Position numbers and translations under genes: made by a program
NCBI RefSeq assembly: GCF_000304475.1
Contig: NC_018942.1
Location: 806,001 to 870,000 of the forward strand
From: Kazachstania africana CBS 2517
Taxonomy: Eukaryota; Ascomycota; Saccharomycetes; Saccharomycetales; Saccharomycetaceae
DNA length: 64,000 bases
Direction of reading: 5' to 3'
The notes under the pieces: generated by a model
What the model saw: only the letters and a program-made list of their open reading frames with translations
What the model was told of the DNA's origin: nothing
Databases searched by the model: none
Part shown: positions 54,142 to 62,667 of the stretch, piece by piece
Layout: the number at the start of each line of letters is the position of its first letter
How positions within the stretch are numbered: position 1 is the stretch's first letter

Positions 54142-56133
54142 ATGACCCCTTCAGCTGAAACCACTATAATGAAACCAAACAGTTCAAATGATACGGCGGA
54201 TATAGTTCACCGTCATGGCAACTTAGAATTACTCAACAAACCAGAAATAAAGAAAATAATGGATTCAGATGTAGCCATTAATGCCCTATTATCACGCTTA
54301 AAGACATCATTATTAACATGCGAAGAATTCACCAAGTTTCTTCGTAAGAAGTACCTCTACGAAGATGAACATACTCAAGAATTGTCAAAACAATATAAAC
54401 ATTTTTTCATGTCATCTTCAGGTTCTTCTTTAAAAAGAATGATCCATGACATTCTTGAATACGATGGCAAATTAGCACACGTTAAACAGAGCTACATTAG
54501 GGCACTTCAAAAGATGTACGACGAAATAAGCGCGCTCCTTCTAACAATAACCAAAATGAGAAAAACTTTAAAGGAAAATAGCAGGAGGCTCGAAAAGGAC
54601 GTTTCTGATGCAATACATAGCGCTGAAAAAGCTCAATCTCGTTATAACTCCTTATGCCAAGACTGGGACAAATTAAGAATGAGTGATCCAACGAAGACAA
54701 AATTGACATTGCGTGGTTCCAAGACAACCAGAGAACAAGAAGAAGAATTATTGAGAAAGATCGATATTGCAGATCTCGAATATAAACAAAAAGTCGACCA
54801 CTCGAACTCACTTAGAAACACTTTTATAACCAAAGAAAGACCCAGAATTGTTCTGGAATTGAAGGATCTGATTTTAGAACTTGACACCGCTATGGCAATT
54901 CAAGTACAGAAATACACTATCTGGACCGAAAATTTAGTCCTAAATAGTGGTGTTACCATAAGTCCTTTTGATAAATCTAGTAGGTCCATGAAACAAGTTG
55001 CATCGTCAGTAACCACAGAAAAGGATCTTTACAATTTCTTAAACAAATATAATCATTCTGGCAAGAACTCTTTGTTAGTAAATAGAAATTTAATACCTGT
55101 TGATTATAAAAAACATCCTTCAATGAATAAAAACACAAATGTTAACACTACTAATAAGCCTTTAAAATATGCTGTCGATCCTTCAAGAAATTCAATCCCT
55201 AAGAGAACCATATCAACACATAATGAGTCACCGTTCATCTCCAATTCTACTTCATTCACCAATCCTTCGCAACAAGGACGAAACGTCTCTTTCACACCTT
55301 CTCTGGACACTACTGCATCCTCTAATTTTGCGCCATTAAATAGGTCAACAACCGACGGTAAGGATATCAGGAATACTGGAGCTGATACGTCGAGCTTCCA
55401 GTCTTTAGACCCAGGAAAACAAGTTGCAAGAATACCGACCAGTTCAACTGCCCTAACTGAAGATTCGGATAGACCAATCTCACATGTGCAAACAAATACG
55501 ACAATGCCACCGGGAACTCAAACTAATTTCAAAACTTTTGGCGTTCCATTAGAATCATTGATAGAGTATGAACAAGATATGGTTCCTGCCATAGTCCGTC
55601 AATGTATTTATGTTATTGACCAATATGGACTGGAACTAGAAGGTATTTACAGAAAATCTGCTAATGTCCTCGATGTAAGTAGACTAAAAGAAGAGATTGA
55701 TAAAGATCCGGCTAATGTATCTATGATTTTACCACCAAAAAATTATTCAGACTCTGACATTTACCTAGTTGCTTCACTTCTTAAAGCCTTTTTTGCCTCT
55801 CTTTCAGAACCACTACTTCCTAATGACATGTCCCCAGATATCATGACTTGTATTGCAATTGAAGACCTGCAAACAAGAAAAAACTACATGCATGGGTTGA
55901 TATATAAGTTGCCAGATGCTCAATACTGGACCTTACGTTCTTTACTTTTCCATCTTAAAAGGATATTGAGTCACGAAGAACAGAACAGGATGAATTTAAA
56001 ATCAGTCTGTATAATTTGGGGTCCTACGATAATACCGCCAAATCAAGATGATATTAACGATGTCAACTATCAGATAAAGGCAATGGAAGTGTTGATTGAT
56101 GCTGCGGACCAGGCATTCGAGCCAGAAAAATAA
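54142..56133 (+). CDS. RGD1: F-BAR/RhoGAP protein Rgd1
   Basis: GTPase-activating protein for Rho3 and Rho4 that binds phosphoinositides and acts in polarised growth and stress response. It has 663 residues (S. cerevisiae YBR260C 666). An F-BAR/FCH domain spans about 40-290 ([22 protein letters not shown] start, helical throughout), followed by a Ser/Thr/Asn-rich linker (about 300-470) and a C-terminal RhoGAP domain (about 470-660) with the arginine finger Arg504 in EGIYRKSA and the [16 protein letters not shown] block. Confidence 0.95.
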   Translation: MTPSAETTIMKPNSSNDTADIVHRHGNLELLNKPEIKKIMDSDVAINALLSRLKTSLLTCEEFTKFLRKKYLYEDEHTQELSKQYKHFFMSSSGSSLKRMIHDILEYDGKLAHVKQSYIRALQKMYDEISALLLTITKMRKTLKENSRRLEKDVSDAIHSAEKAQSRYNSLCQDWDKLRMSDPTKTKLTLRGSKTTREQEEELLRKIDIADLEYKQKVDHSNSLRNTFITKERPRIVLELKDLILELDTAMAIQVQKYTIWTENLVLNSGVTISPFDKSSRSMKQVASSVTTEKDLYNFLNKYNHSGKNSLLVNRNLIPVDYKKHPSMNKNTNVNTTNKPLKYAVDPSRNSIPKRTISTHNESPFISNSTSFTNPSQQGRNVSFTPSLDTTASSNFAPLNRSTTDGKDIRNTGADTSSFQSLDPGKQVARIPTSSTALTEDSDRPISHVQTNTTMPPGTQTNFKTFGVPLESLIEYEQDMVPAIVRQCIYVIDQYGLELEGIYRKSANVLDVSRLKEEIDKDPANVSMILPPKNYSDSDIYLVASLLKAFFASLSEPLLPNDMSPDIMTCIAIEDLQTRKNYMHGLIYKLPDAQYWTLRSLLFHLKRILSHEEQNRMNLKSVCIIWGPTIIPPNQDDINDVNYQIKAMEVLIDAADQAFEPEK

Positions 56134-56239
56134 TTCATACTCGAGAACAAGTGTGTTTTCAATTTTTGTAATTATTAATGTACTTTCCAATAAACGTTTT
56201 CTTATGAATGACAAGAAAATATGTAATTTCTATATTTAA

Positions 56240-58066
56240 TTAAAGTTTCAAAATACCTGTCTTTTTTACAAGATCATTAGGAATATAGTCTTTATTGTAA
56301 GTGATTTTATTACCATTACGCAACAGAAGTCCGCTTCCTATCAAAGCTTCCAGTGATTTATTAAAATTTGTCTTCTGACCTTTCGTTACATCCAATCGGT
56401 TTAGTAAATCTGGAATTGTGATTTCTTCTATGTCGTTAAAAACATTTAAAACTGCAGCTGCGCTATGGCTAAGTTTGATGGTAATTTCCCGTCCTCGCTC
56501 ATCTAGAAAAGGACTACCCATTTCTATAAAATGCAAACCTGTATTACGAAGTATCTTACCCTCTGTTTTTAGTTTTTCTATTTTGTAGTTCCATTGTTTT
56601 TTCAGGTCTGAGTTAATCCAAATGGGCGCACTACAAGGCAGCTCGAAATCGAATAAACGTTGGTTAAAAAAAAAAGTTGAAGTAATCATTTGGCCATTTC
56701 TAGGAACGTTATTTGATGCCTCTATTTCAGCCGAGATGACATTTAAAATATGCCTCATCTTTCTTTGTAAATCAGGGGGAAGGTTATTACATAATATACT
56801 TTCAAAATTAGAAGGATGATTGAAAGAATCTAGGAAGCTAGTATTAGCTATCAGCAAACGACGCATTAGCATTGGGAAATAATGCTTTTCTATAAATGGC
56901 CCTAGTTCCGGGGTATAAAAAAGAAGAATTGGAATGATTGTTTCAGTTCTTCTATCACAGTGAAGGAGTCGTGTTTTTTGATTATCAGGATACGAAAAAG
57001 GCTTTAACAGCCTTTGTAGGAATCTTGACAAATGTAAATGGTATTTGTCAATATCTTTGATTTCGGCTTTGAACTGATTTCGCAATTTAGTCTTCAAAGA
57101 TCTCATGAGTTCAGTAGTTTGTGGTTCTAGAAGACTATCTGTCAGATACACCTGATCAACAAAATTATTCAAATCATCCTCATCATACTTTATCCTTCTT
57201 TCTCTGAGAAATATTTTTTCATAATTTGCTTGCAAGCTGAGTTTGGAAACGTTCAAAGAAACAATGTCAAGGAAATTATTTTGAAGCCTCACACCTCTGA
57301 GGCTGTCAAACATAAATTCTAAATCAGTTATAATTAATTTCAAGTTTTTTTTCCTCACCTCATCCTCCACAGCATCCCCAAATAATTCCATAACTTGCAG
57401 AGTTCTTCGCCATATTTTTAAAATGTCGAAAAAATTACCTTTCTTGGATGACTTGACACTTCGAAGGTATTTCTCAAAGAAACTACTGCAATACCGTATA
57501 AGGTCCTCCAATATAGGGTAAGATTTAAAATTTCCATTGTTCATATCATCTGAAATTATTTGTTCTATTAACTCTTTAATTGTTTTAAATTTCCAAAAGC
57601 TTTTAGAAGAATTGTCGTTGACGTAGTTTTGATATAACTCCTTATACAGTAAATTCAAATTCAGCTTATCTTCGGTAGGTTCAAATGATATGATACATTC
57701 CCTCAAAGCCGTTATAAACCATTCCCGACTTTTGACCTGATAGACTAGAGGGCACAATCCAGTCGAAACATAATAAATATGATCAACTAGTTGGAAATAA
57801 ATGTCACTAGCTGACTGTTGTTCACTTTTGGATAGACGAATATATTCCTTGAAAGAATTGTTTAGAGCCTCCAAAACCATGTTAAATAGTAAGTCTACCA
57901 TTTTTTTGAGGTTACTATCAACTTTAGATAAACATAATTCTGATACGATTGACCTCAGTTTCGCAAGCTTCACCGATGGAATTAAGCCAATCTCATTTGA
58001 AAGTTCGCCCACTAACTGTTTGAATTGGAGAATATTCTTGGCATCTTCATCACATAGACTTTGCAT
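56240..58066 (-). CDS. YBR259W-like protein with cullin-like C-terminal half
   Basis: Ortholog by position (between RGD1 and SHG1) of the uncharacterised YBR259W. The ATG at 58066 gives 608 residues (S. cerevisiae 688); the longer frame starts only with GTG. The protein is helical throughout. In its C-terminal half I see, in order, HYFPMLMRRLLIANTS followed by a spaced DLQRKMRHILNVISAEIEAS, then ITSTFFFNQ...FELP, then LHFIEMG, then KLSHSAAAVLNVFNDIEEITIPDL and a short winged-helix-like end. This succession resembles the cullin pattern (HLAxRLL...KL.xMxxDxxxS...TTGYWP..LP...LG...VSxxQAxVLLLFN). The C-terminal neddylation domain is missing. Function unknown; the cullin relation is my inference. 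Confidence 0.8.
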   Translation of the reverse strand: MQSLCDEDAKNILQFKQLVGELSNEIGLIPSVKLAKLRSIVSELCLSKVDSNLKKMVDLLFNMVLEALNNSFKEYIRLSKSEQQSASDIYFQLVDHIYYVSTGLCPLVYQVKSREWFITALRECIISFEPTEDKLNLNLLYKELYQNYVNDNSSKSFWKFKTIKELIEQIISDDMNNGNFKSYPILEDLIRYCSSFFEKYLRSVKSSKKGNFFDILKIWRRTLQVMELFGDAVEDEVRKKNLKLIITDLEFMFDSLRGVRLQNNFLDIVSLNVSKLSLQANYEKIFLRERRIKYDEDDLNNFVDQVYLTDSLLEPQTTELMRSLKTKLRNQFKAEIKDIDKYHLHLSRFLQRLLKPFSYPDNQKTRLLHCDRRTETIIPILLFYTPELGPFIEKHYFPMLMRRLLIANTSFLDSFNHPSNFESILCNNLPPDLQRKMRHILNVISAEIEASNNVPRNGQMITSTFFFNQRLFDFELPCSAPIWINSDLKKQWNYKIEKLKTEGKILRNTGLHFIEMGSPFLDERGREITIKLSHSAAAVLNVFNDIEEITIPDLLNRLDVTKGQKTNFNKSLEALIGSGLLLRNGNKITYNKDYIPNDLVKKTGILKL

Positions 58067-58263
58067 CTCTACAAGCGTGAAGATCACTCATCATGGCATA
58101 ATTTCAATACTAGTTTTTTTTGCCCCATTGAGATTTCGCTACCGGGAATTCGATATTGAAAAATTACATAAAGTAAATATAAAGACTTTCTGCGTATGAG
58201 ATGTATCATTCCAATATAAGAGAGCCTGAGAACCACATTGATCGGCATAAAGCTTATACAATC

Positions 58264-58668
58264 ATGACAGGCCAAGATACAGACGAAGCATATTTATTGG
58301 CAGAAAAATTCAAGAAACAGGGATATTTTGACAAGCTAAAACAAGATATTTTAACAGAATCAATTGATGGGAATGGCGATGAAACATTAGAGAAGAAAAT
58401 AAAAGAAACGGTCACAGATATAGTCAAGAACATGGTTAATGAAGAAGAGGAGCTCATTTTCAAAAATAGAGGTACTACGAGTGCTCTTATCGAGTCAAAA
58501 ATTCTCATGGATAATTATAAAATGCTCAGTGAAAACAAAGAACCATTAAATGTGGAGAAAACTATTAAAGAGGCACTCCAAAACGCTAACTTGAGTGACG
58601 ATATCAAAGCCACGTTAGAAAAATTGTTAGATGATACTACTAAGATGCATCAATATGATAGTCAATGA
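58264..58668 (+). CDS. SHG1: COMPASS (Set1 complex) subunit Shg1
   Basis: Small subunit of the Set1/COMPASS histone H3-K4 methyltransferase. The ATG at 58264 gives 134 residues (S. cerevisiae YBR258C 142); an in-frame ATG at 58201 adds 21 residues and is a possible alternative. The Shg1 domain is seen as LAEKFKKQGYFDKLKQDIL, a charged helix and KNRGTTSALIES, then a Lys/Glu-rich tail. It is divergent from the YBR259W-like gene with about 200 bases between starts. Confidence 0.88.
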   Translation: MTGQDTDEAYLLAEKFKKQGYFDKLKQDILTESIDGNGDETLEKKIKETVTDIVKNMVNEEEELIFKNRGTTSALIESKILMDNYKMLSENKEPLNVEKTIKEALQNANLSDDIKATLEKLLDDTTKMHQYDSQ

Positions 58669-59345
58669 TAGATAAAACCAAATGGAACAATGACGATCCT
58701 CCAACCACAACTTACTCTCTGCATGTTCCTATAGTGGTAGTATATTCTGGGTAGAAAAAGTAAAAAAGGTGTCTTCTAGGTAAAAACAAACAGCCACCCA
58801 CATTTCTGCTACCCAGTTACGAGAGATATCTTCATTATGTATAGTTGCTATGGAGTCCTTTTTCAATTGAGCATATTACCATGCATATTAAATGCCACGA
58901 AGTAAGGATTTGACCCATGATAGATTAGTCCTAACAGAGCTGACAAGGCGTTTATATGGGAAGTTGTTCTTAATGTTTCATTAGTGTTCAGGACCGTTGT
59001 CACTGGCGCACCAGAACGAAAGCAGTACCGGTCACCTTAGTAAAGTATGAGGAATGCTTTTTTTGGAGACGAGATGAAGCCCGTACGTAATATTCGACGG
59101 AAACTGAGTGGTCTAGGCCTTAGAACAGAGGGTGCCATAGTCGTGGGGAATATATTTCATCTGACGTTCGTTTTATATCTTTCTATACATCTTATGTACA
59201 GGCGGAGGAATTTTATTTGGGGCATTATCACCTACCATTTAATTGATGATTGATTGATTTACTAGGATTTTTATCATGTTGAGATGGAGCTCTTTTCTTA
59301 CTACCTAGTGAGATACCTGAAATTTTTGAAATTGCACTAATTAAT
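58669..59345. other. 677-base interval left of tRNA-Tyr
   Basis: Marks the junction between the YBR-type and YFR-type blocks. There is no credible gene: the 68-codon frame at 59047-59253 shows no family resemblance. No LTR or repeat was recognised. Confidence 0.5.
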
Positions 59346-59437
59346 CTCTCGGTAGCCAAGTTGGTTTAAGGCGCAAGACTGTAATGTGAAATATCAAAGT
59401 AATCTTGAGATCGGGCGTTCGACTCGCCCCCGGGAGA
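59346..59437 (+). tRNA. tRNA-Tyr (GTA) with 17-nt intron
   Basis: CTCTCGG (59346-59352) pairs with CCGGGAG (59430-59436), with A73 at 59437. Anticodon GTA is at 59381-59383. The intron 59385-59401 sits after base 37, as in S. cerevisiae tRNA-Tyr, where it is 14 nt. The B box GTTCGACTC and a T-run terminator (59440-59445) are present. Exons match S. cerevisiae. Confidence 0.97.
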
Positions 59438-59941
59438 TATTTTTTGAATCTCATCCCAATATATCAATTGCTCAGGTCGTAACGGAAAGCTTTAAGAAGG
59501 TTCTGTAAATACTCTGATACTGACATTTGTACTAATGGATTTTTTGGGTTATTATATGGACTCAACGAGTCATCGACAATCTTTTGAAACAAGCACTGAC
59601 CAAACCGATTCGAGAATGCCACTCATTACTTTTGCTGTGTGCCAACAGGTATCCAAAAAAGGAGAGAGTATCTCTCCATACGGTGTGTACAATGTATTCT
59701 TTGGAAGGAGAAGAAGAAATATTATGGATACTTAAGTTGAGTTAAGTGAGGATATTGCCCATCCGCATATGTGTATACAGTTCTAATTTTATTGTTCAAG
59801 GACGAATCGTTAGAAAGACATTAGCAGTAGGTATCTTGAATGTTGTCTTCTTCTTTTTGGCTCATTATAGTGAGCTCACAATAAACTAAATATAATATAT
59901 GCATATGCAGAAAATTTTTTAAATGAAATTGATATAAAACT
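59438..59941. other. 504-base interval between tRNA-Tyr and ECO1
   Basis: Holds the ECO1 3' region. The 66-codon frame at 59535-59735 has no recognisable features and is probably chance. Nothing else is seen. Confidence 0.5.
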
Positions 59942-60670
59942 TCAGATATAACAGGGCAACAGCAATTTCCCTGATTTATGTGTAACGCTATTGAAGCGAG
60001 AGGCCAATTTCCCGCCATCATCAGTAGGCTGACTCCAAGCAATGAGGTGCTTATCGATAACTCTGCCATATATCAAATTTTCTCTTGAAAGTTCTAACAG
60101 TTTGAAAGCAATACCATTTAATCTCTGATTTTTGCAAACCCAGATCCTTGAAATACCATATACAAACTCAGGAAACACATTGGGTACGATTTCTCTCGTG
60201 TCATAAATCATCCAACGCCCTCTTGCTTCATTCTGGCGTTGTAATCCTTCTATGATCACGACCCCAACGGCTCTATCATTTTTTATATATAAAAAGGCTT
60301 TACCATCTAATTTCTTTTCATCAGACCAGAAATAATTCTCATCATGAGGTGCATTAAGCTCCTCGTTTACTATATCCATGATTTCTAAAGTAGCTTTTAC
60401 CTCAGCATTATTAGAAGGTCGTATCATTACAATTCTTTCATTTGATTTAGCAGACGTCCAAACAATTTTGCCCCAATTAGAGTTCCATTTCTTCCCCTTG
60501 AGATGCAAATCATGATATTTCCTATGCGTGAGTGTATCATATGTGGTAAAAGTCGAATATGTCATTTCACATTTCGGGCATTTTGTTAGCTTGGAAGTTT
60601 TGGAACATAAATTCAAATGAGCTTGAGTATATTTCGTTGATCTTGTCCTATGTATCTTCGTATTTGCCAT
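59942..60670 (-). CDS. ECO1: cohesin acetyltransferase Eco1 (Ctf7)
   Basis: Acetylates Smc3 in S phase to establish sister-chromatid cohesion. It has 242 residues (S. cerevisiae YFR027W 281, so the N-terminus is shorter here). A C2H2 zinc finger (C31, C34, H49, H53) is followed by the GNAT fold: GISRIWVCKNQR, the acetyl-CoA loop Q-R-L-N-G-I-A, LLELSRENLIYG, AWSQPTDDGGKLASRFN, and the family ending KSGKLLLPCYI. A PCNA-binding motif of QxxLxxFF type is not obvious in the shortened N-terminus. Two perfect MCB boxes lie upstream. Confidence 0.93.
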   Translation of the reverse strand: MANTKIHRTRSTKYTQAHLNLCSKTSKLTKCPKCEMTYSTFTTYDTLTHRKYHDLHLKGKKWNSNWGKIVWTSAKSNERIVMIRPSNNAEVKATLEIMDIVNEELNAPHDENYFWSDEKKLDGKAFLYIKNDRAVGVVIIEGLQRQNEARGRWMIYDTREIVPNVFPEFVYGISRIWVCKNQRLNGIAFKLLELSRENLIYGRVIDKHLIAWSQPTDDGGKLASRFNSVTHKSGKLLLPCYI

Positions 60671-60774
60671 TAATAATGTTATTGCAATACCTAATCTTAC
60701 TCCCAGTTCATCTTACATTAACACCATATTATACTATTCACTTGTATTGCTCTGTAATAACTGTTAGAGATGAA

Positions 60775-60799
60775 ACGCGTCCGTGAAAAAGTTACGCGT
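60775..60799. promoter_or_regulatory. two MCB boxes upstream of ECO1
   Basis: ACGCGT occurs at 60775-60780 and 60794-60799, 105-129 bases before the ECO1 start and 19 bases apart. MCB is the MBF (Mbp1-Swi6) site of G1/S genes; Eco1 acts in S phase. Confidence 0.75.
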
Positions 60800-61122
60800 C
60801 AGCCCTGGAAATTAATGCCCTTCTTTGGCACTAATGCCAATGGAAATAGACTCCAAAAACTCCCATGGGGAAAATATGACTTGACAAATTAAGAGCCTGG
60901 TGCATAAATATCTTCATTGCCAGTTCCAATTTTGATGGTTCACGATTTTGCACAAATTTTTACGAAGTGTCTGAAAAAATTGGTGATGGCAATTTCTATA
61001 TGCTGACAATCCGAGATTTTCCTCATATTTGCCCAGATAATCCACTATTCTTACCGTTGAAATGCTTCTGTCTTTCACACTCAGAGTCGATAATGCCTTG
61101 TTAAACTAGTGTTGTAGCAATC

Positions 61123-61129
61123 TGACTCA
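61123..61129 (+). promoter_or_regulatory. Gcn4 site upstream of HIS2
   Basis: TGACTCA at 61123-61129, 87 bases before the HIS2 ATG, is the perfect Gcn4 core, as expected for a histidine-synthesis gene under general amino-acid control. Confidence 0.8.
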
Positions 61130-61215
61130 TCGAGTCCGAAAGAAGAATTGAAAGCAACTATAAAAATTTGAAAATTGAATATTAAGAACGAGTAAATCCA
61201 ATTGAATATGGAGCA

Positions 61216-62226
61216 ATGCATTCACATCATTCACACTCAGGTGATTATGTGGCCCACGGGGCCGATCCATTGGAGGATATAGTCGATAGAGCCAAGCAAT
61301 TGGGATTTGATACGTACTGCTTAACAGAACATATGCCACGGTTTGACAAAAAGTACTTGTATCCAGAAGAAATAGAAGGAGTCGGAAACGAGAAAGCTAT
61401 TGATCAATTGAAGCAGAACTTTTCAAGATTTCTTGGCCATGCTAAACAGATAAAAACCCGTGAGAAAGATAACATTAACATTGTTATTGGTACTGAAATT
61501 GAATGTTGCGACATTGATCACATTGAATATGCTCGCACTATAATAAAAGAAAACCGTGATACCATCAAATTCACCGTTGGATCGATACATCATATCAATG
61601 AGATACCAATTGATTTTGACCAGCTCTCTTGGAACAGATGTTTAGCTTCCTTCAATAATAATTTGAAAGATATGCTGATTTCTTACTATGAATTACAATT
61701 CGAGATGTTACAAAGAGTTCAACCATTGGTTGTGGGTCACTTTGATCTATATAAATTATATTTACCGAGGAATACACGAGTGGATCCATTGTCAGGCGTG
61801 GTATGTGAAAACGAGAATTCTGTTGTAGTTTCAGAATTTTCTTTGATTGAAATGTGGGAAACAGTTCGCAATTTAGTCATAAGAAACTTGAAATACATCA
61901 AACTATATGGTGGTACCGTAGAAATAAACAGTTCGGGCTTACGCAAAAAGTTGAAGGAGCCTTATCCCGGCAGTGATATCTGCCAGTTAGTTAAGAAATT
62001 TTGCGATGGCAGGTTTGTATTGAGTGATGACTCACATGCTGTAGCTCATGTTGCTGTTTGCTATTTACAATTGCGTGAGTATATTGTAGATGTATTGCAA
62101 TTGCAAAATGTCTACTACATATCCCAAGAAGACCCAGAGGACACTGTTACTGTAAAATCGATGAGCATCGATGAATTCAAAAACCATAAATTCTGGAATA
62201 ATTCAATGTTATCCCGATGCGAATAA
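61216..62226 (+). CDS. HIS2: histidinol-phosphate phosphatase His2
   Basis: PHP-family phosphatase that converts histidinol phosphate to histidinol in histidine synthesis. It has 336 residues (S. cerevisiae YFR025C 335). Metal-binding motifs are all visible: H2-H4-H5-H7 at the extreme N-terminus (MHSHHSHSGDY), LTEHMPR, GTEIEC, GSIHH, VGHFDLY and LSDDSHAV near the C-terminus. The start is fixed because the first His cluster begins at residue 2. A Gcn4 site lies upstream. ECO1 on the left and LSB3 on the right match S. cerevisiae. Confidence 0.95.
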   Translation: MHSHHSHSGDYVAHGADPLEDIVDRAKQLGFDTYCLTEHMPRFDKKYLYPEEIEGVGNEKAIDQLKQNFSRFLGHAKQIKTREKDNINIVIGTEIECCDIDHIEYARTIIKENRDTIKFTVGSIHHINEIPIDFDQLSWNRCLASFNNNLKDMLISYYELQFEMLQRVQPLVVGHFDLYKLYLPRNTRVDPLSGVVCENENSVVVSEFSLIEMWETVRNLVIRNLKYIKLYGGTVEINSSGLRKKLKEPYPGSDICQLVKKFCDGRFVLSDDSHAVAHVAVCYLQLREYIVDVLQLQNVYYISQEDPEDTVTVKSMSIDEFKNHKFWNNSMLSRCE

Positions 62227-62667
62227 CCCTACTGACGTATTCCTCACCAGCAGAGAAAGTTCCACGGAACGGGATTTTTTTCTACGCAAATAATTTAGTT
62301 GATAATGAGGTGCTCGTGCTCTTCTTCCTTCATTGAAAGCCCTTTTATATTAACGTATATAGTAGACACCGTTTATTGCAGATGCACCTAACACGGCCAA
62401 ACCACATTGCTGGCTATAAGCCAATGTGGGTGCAACTTCCCACTGAAATGTGCAGCAGCCTGAAAAAATTCGCTTCACTTACGACATAATTGATCTTGGC
62501 CGTCTAGAATGAGTAAACTTGACTTGTTCCGAGATGTTCTTTAATTCGCTCCCAATCTGTCGTCCTCTATAAGACCAAGAGCAAACTTTTGATCAAAAAA
62601 AAGGAAGCCAACTTCACATTCAAGAGTAGAAAGTAAAAGCTACGTATATAGATCAAACAAAAGAAGT
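62227..62667. other. HIS2-LSB3 interval
   Basis: A 441-base spacer holding the HIS2 end and LSB3 promoter. No gene or strong motif is seen beyond scattered T-rich stretches. Confidence 0.4.

Larger units (their letters stand above)
60671..61215. other. divergent ECO1-HIS2 intergenic region
   Basis: A 545-base region with well-separated signals: MCB boxes next to ECO1 and a Gcn4 site next to HIS2, both listed separately. No gene is visible; ULI1 (YFR026C), which lies here in S. cerevisiae, was not found. Confidence 0.55.

Noticed and set aside
59047..59253. 68-codon frame between SHG1 and tRNA-Tyr
   Set aside because: No recognisable motif, isolated, and in a known rearrangement spacer.
59535..59735. 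66-codon frame between tRNA-Tyr and ECO1
   Set aside because: No homology or motif that I recognise; length expected by chance.
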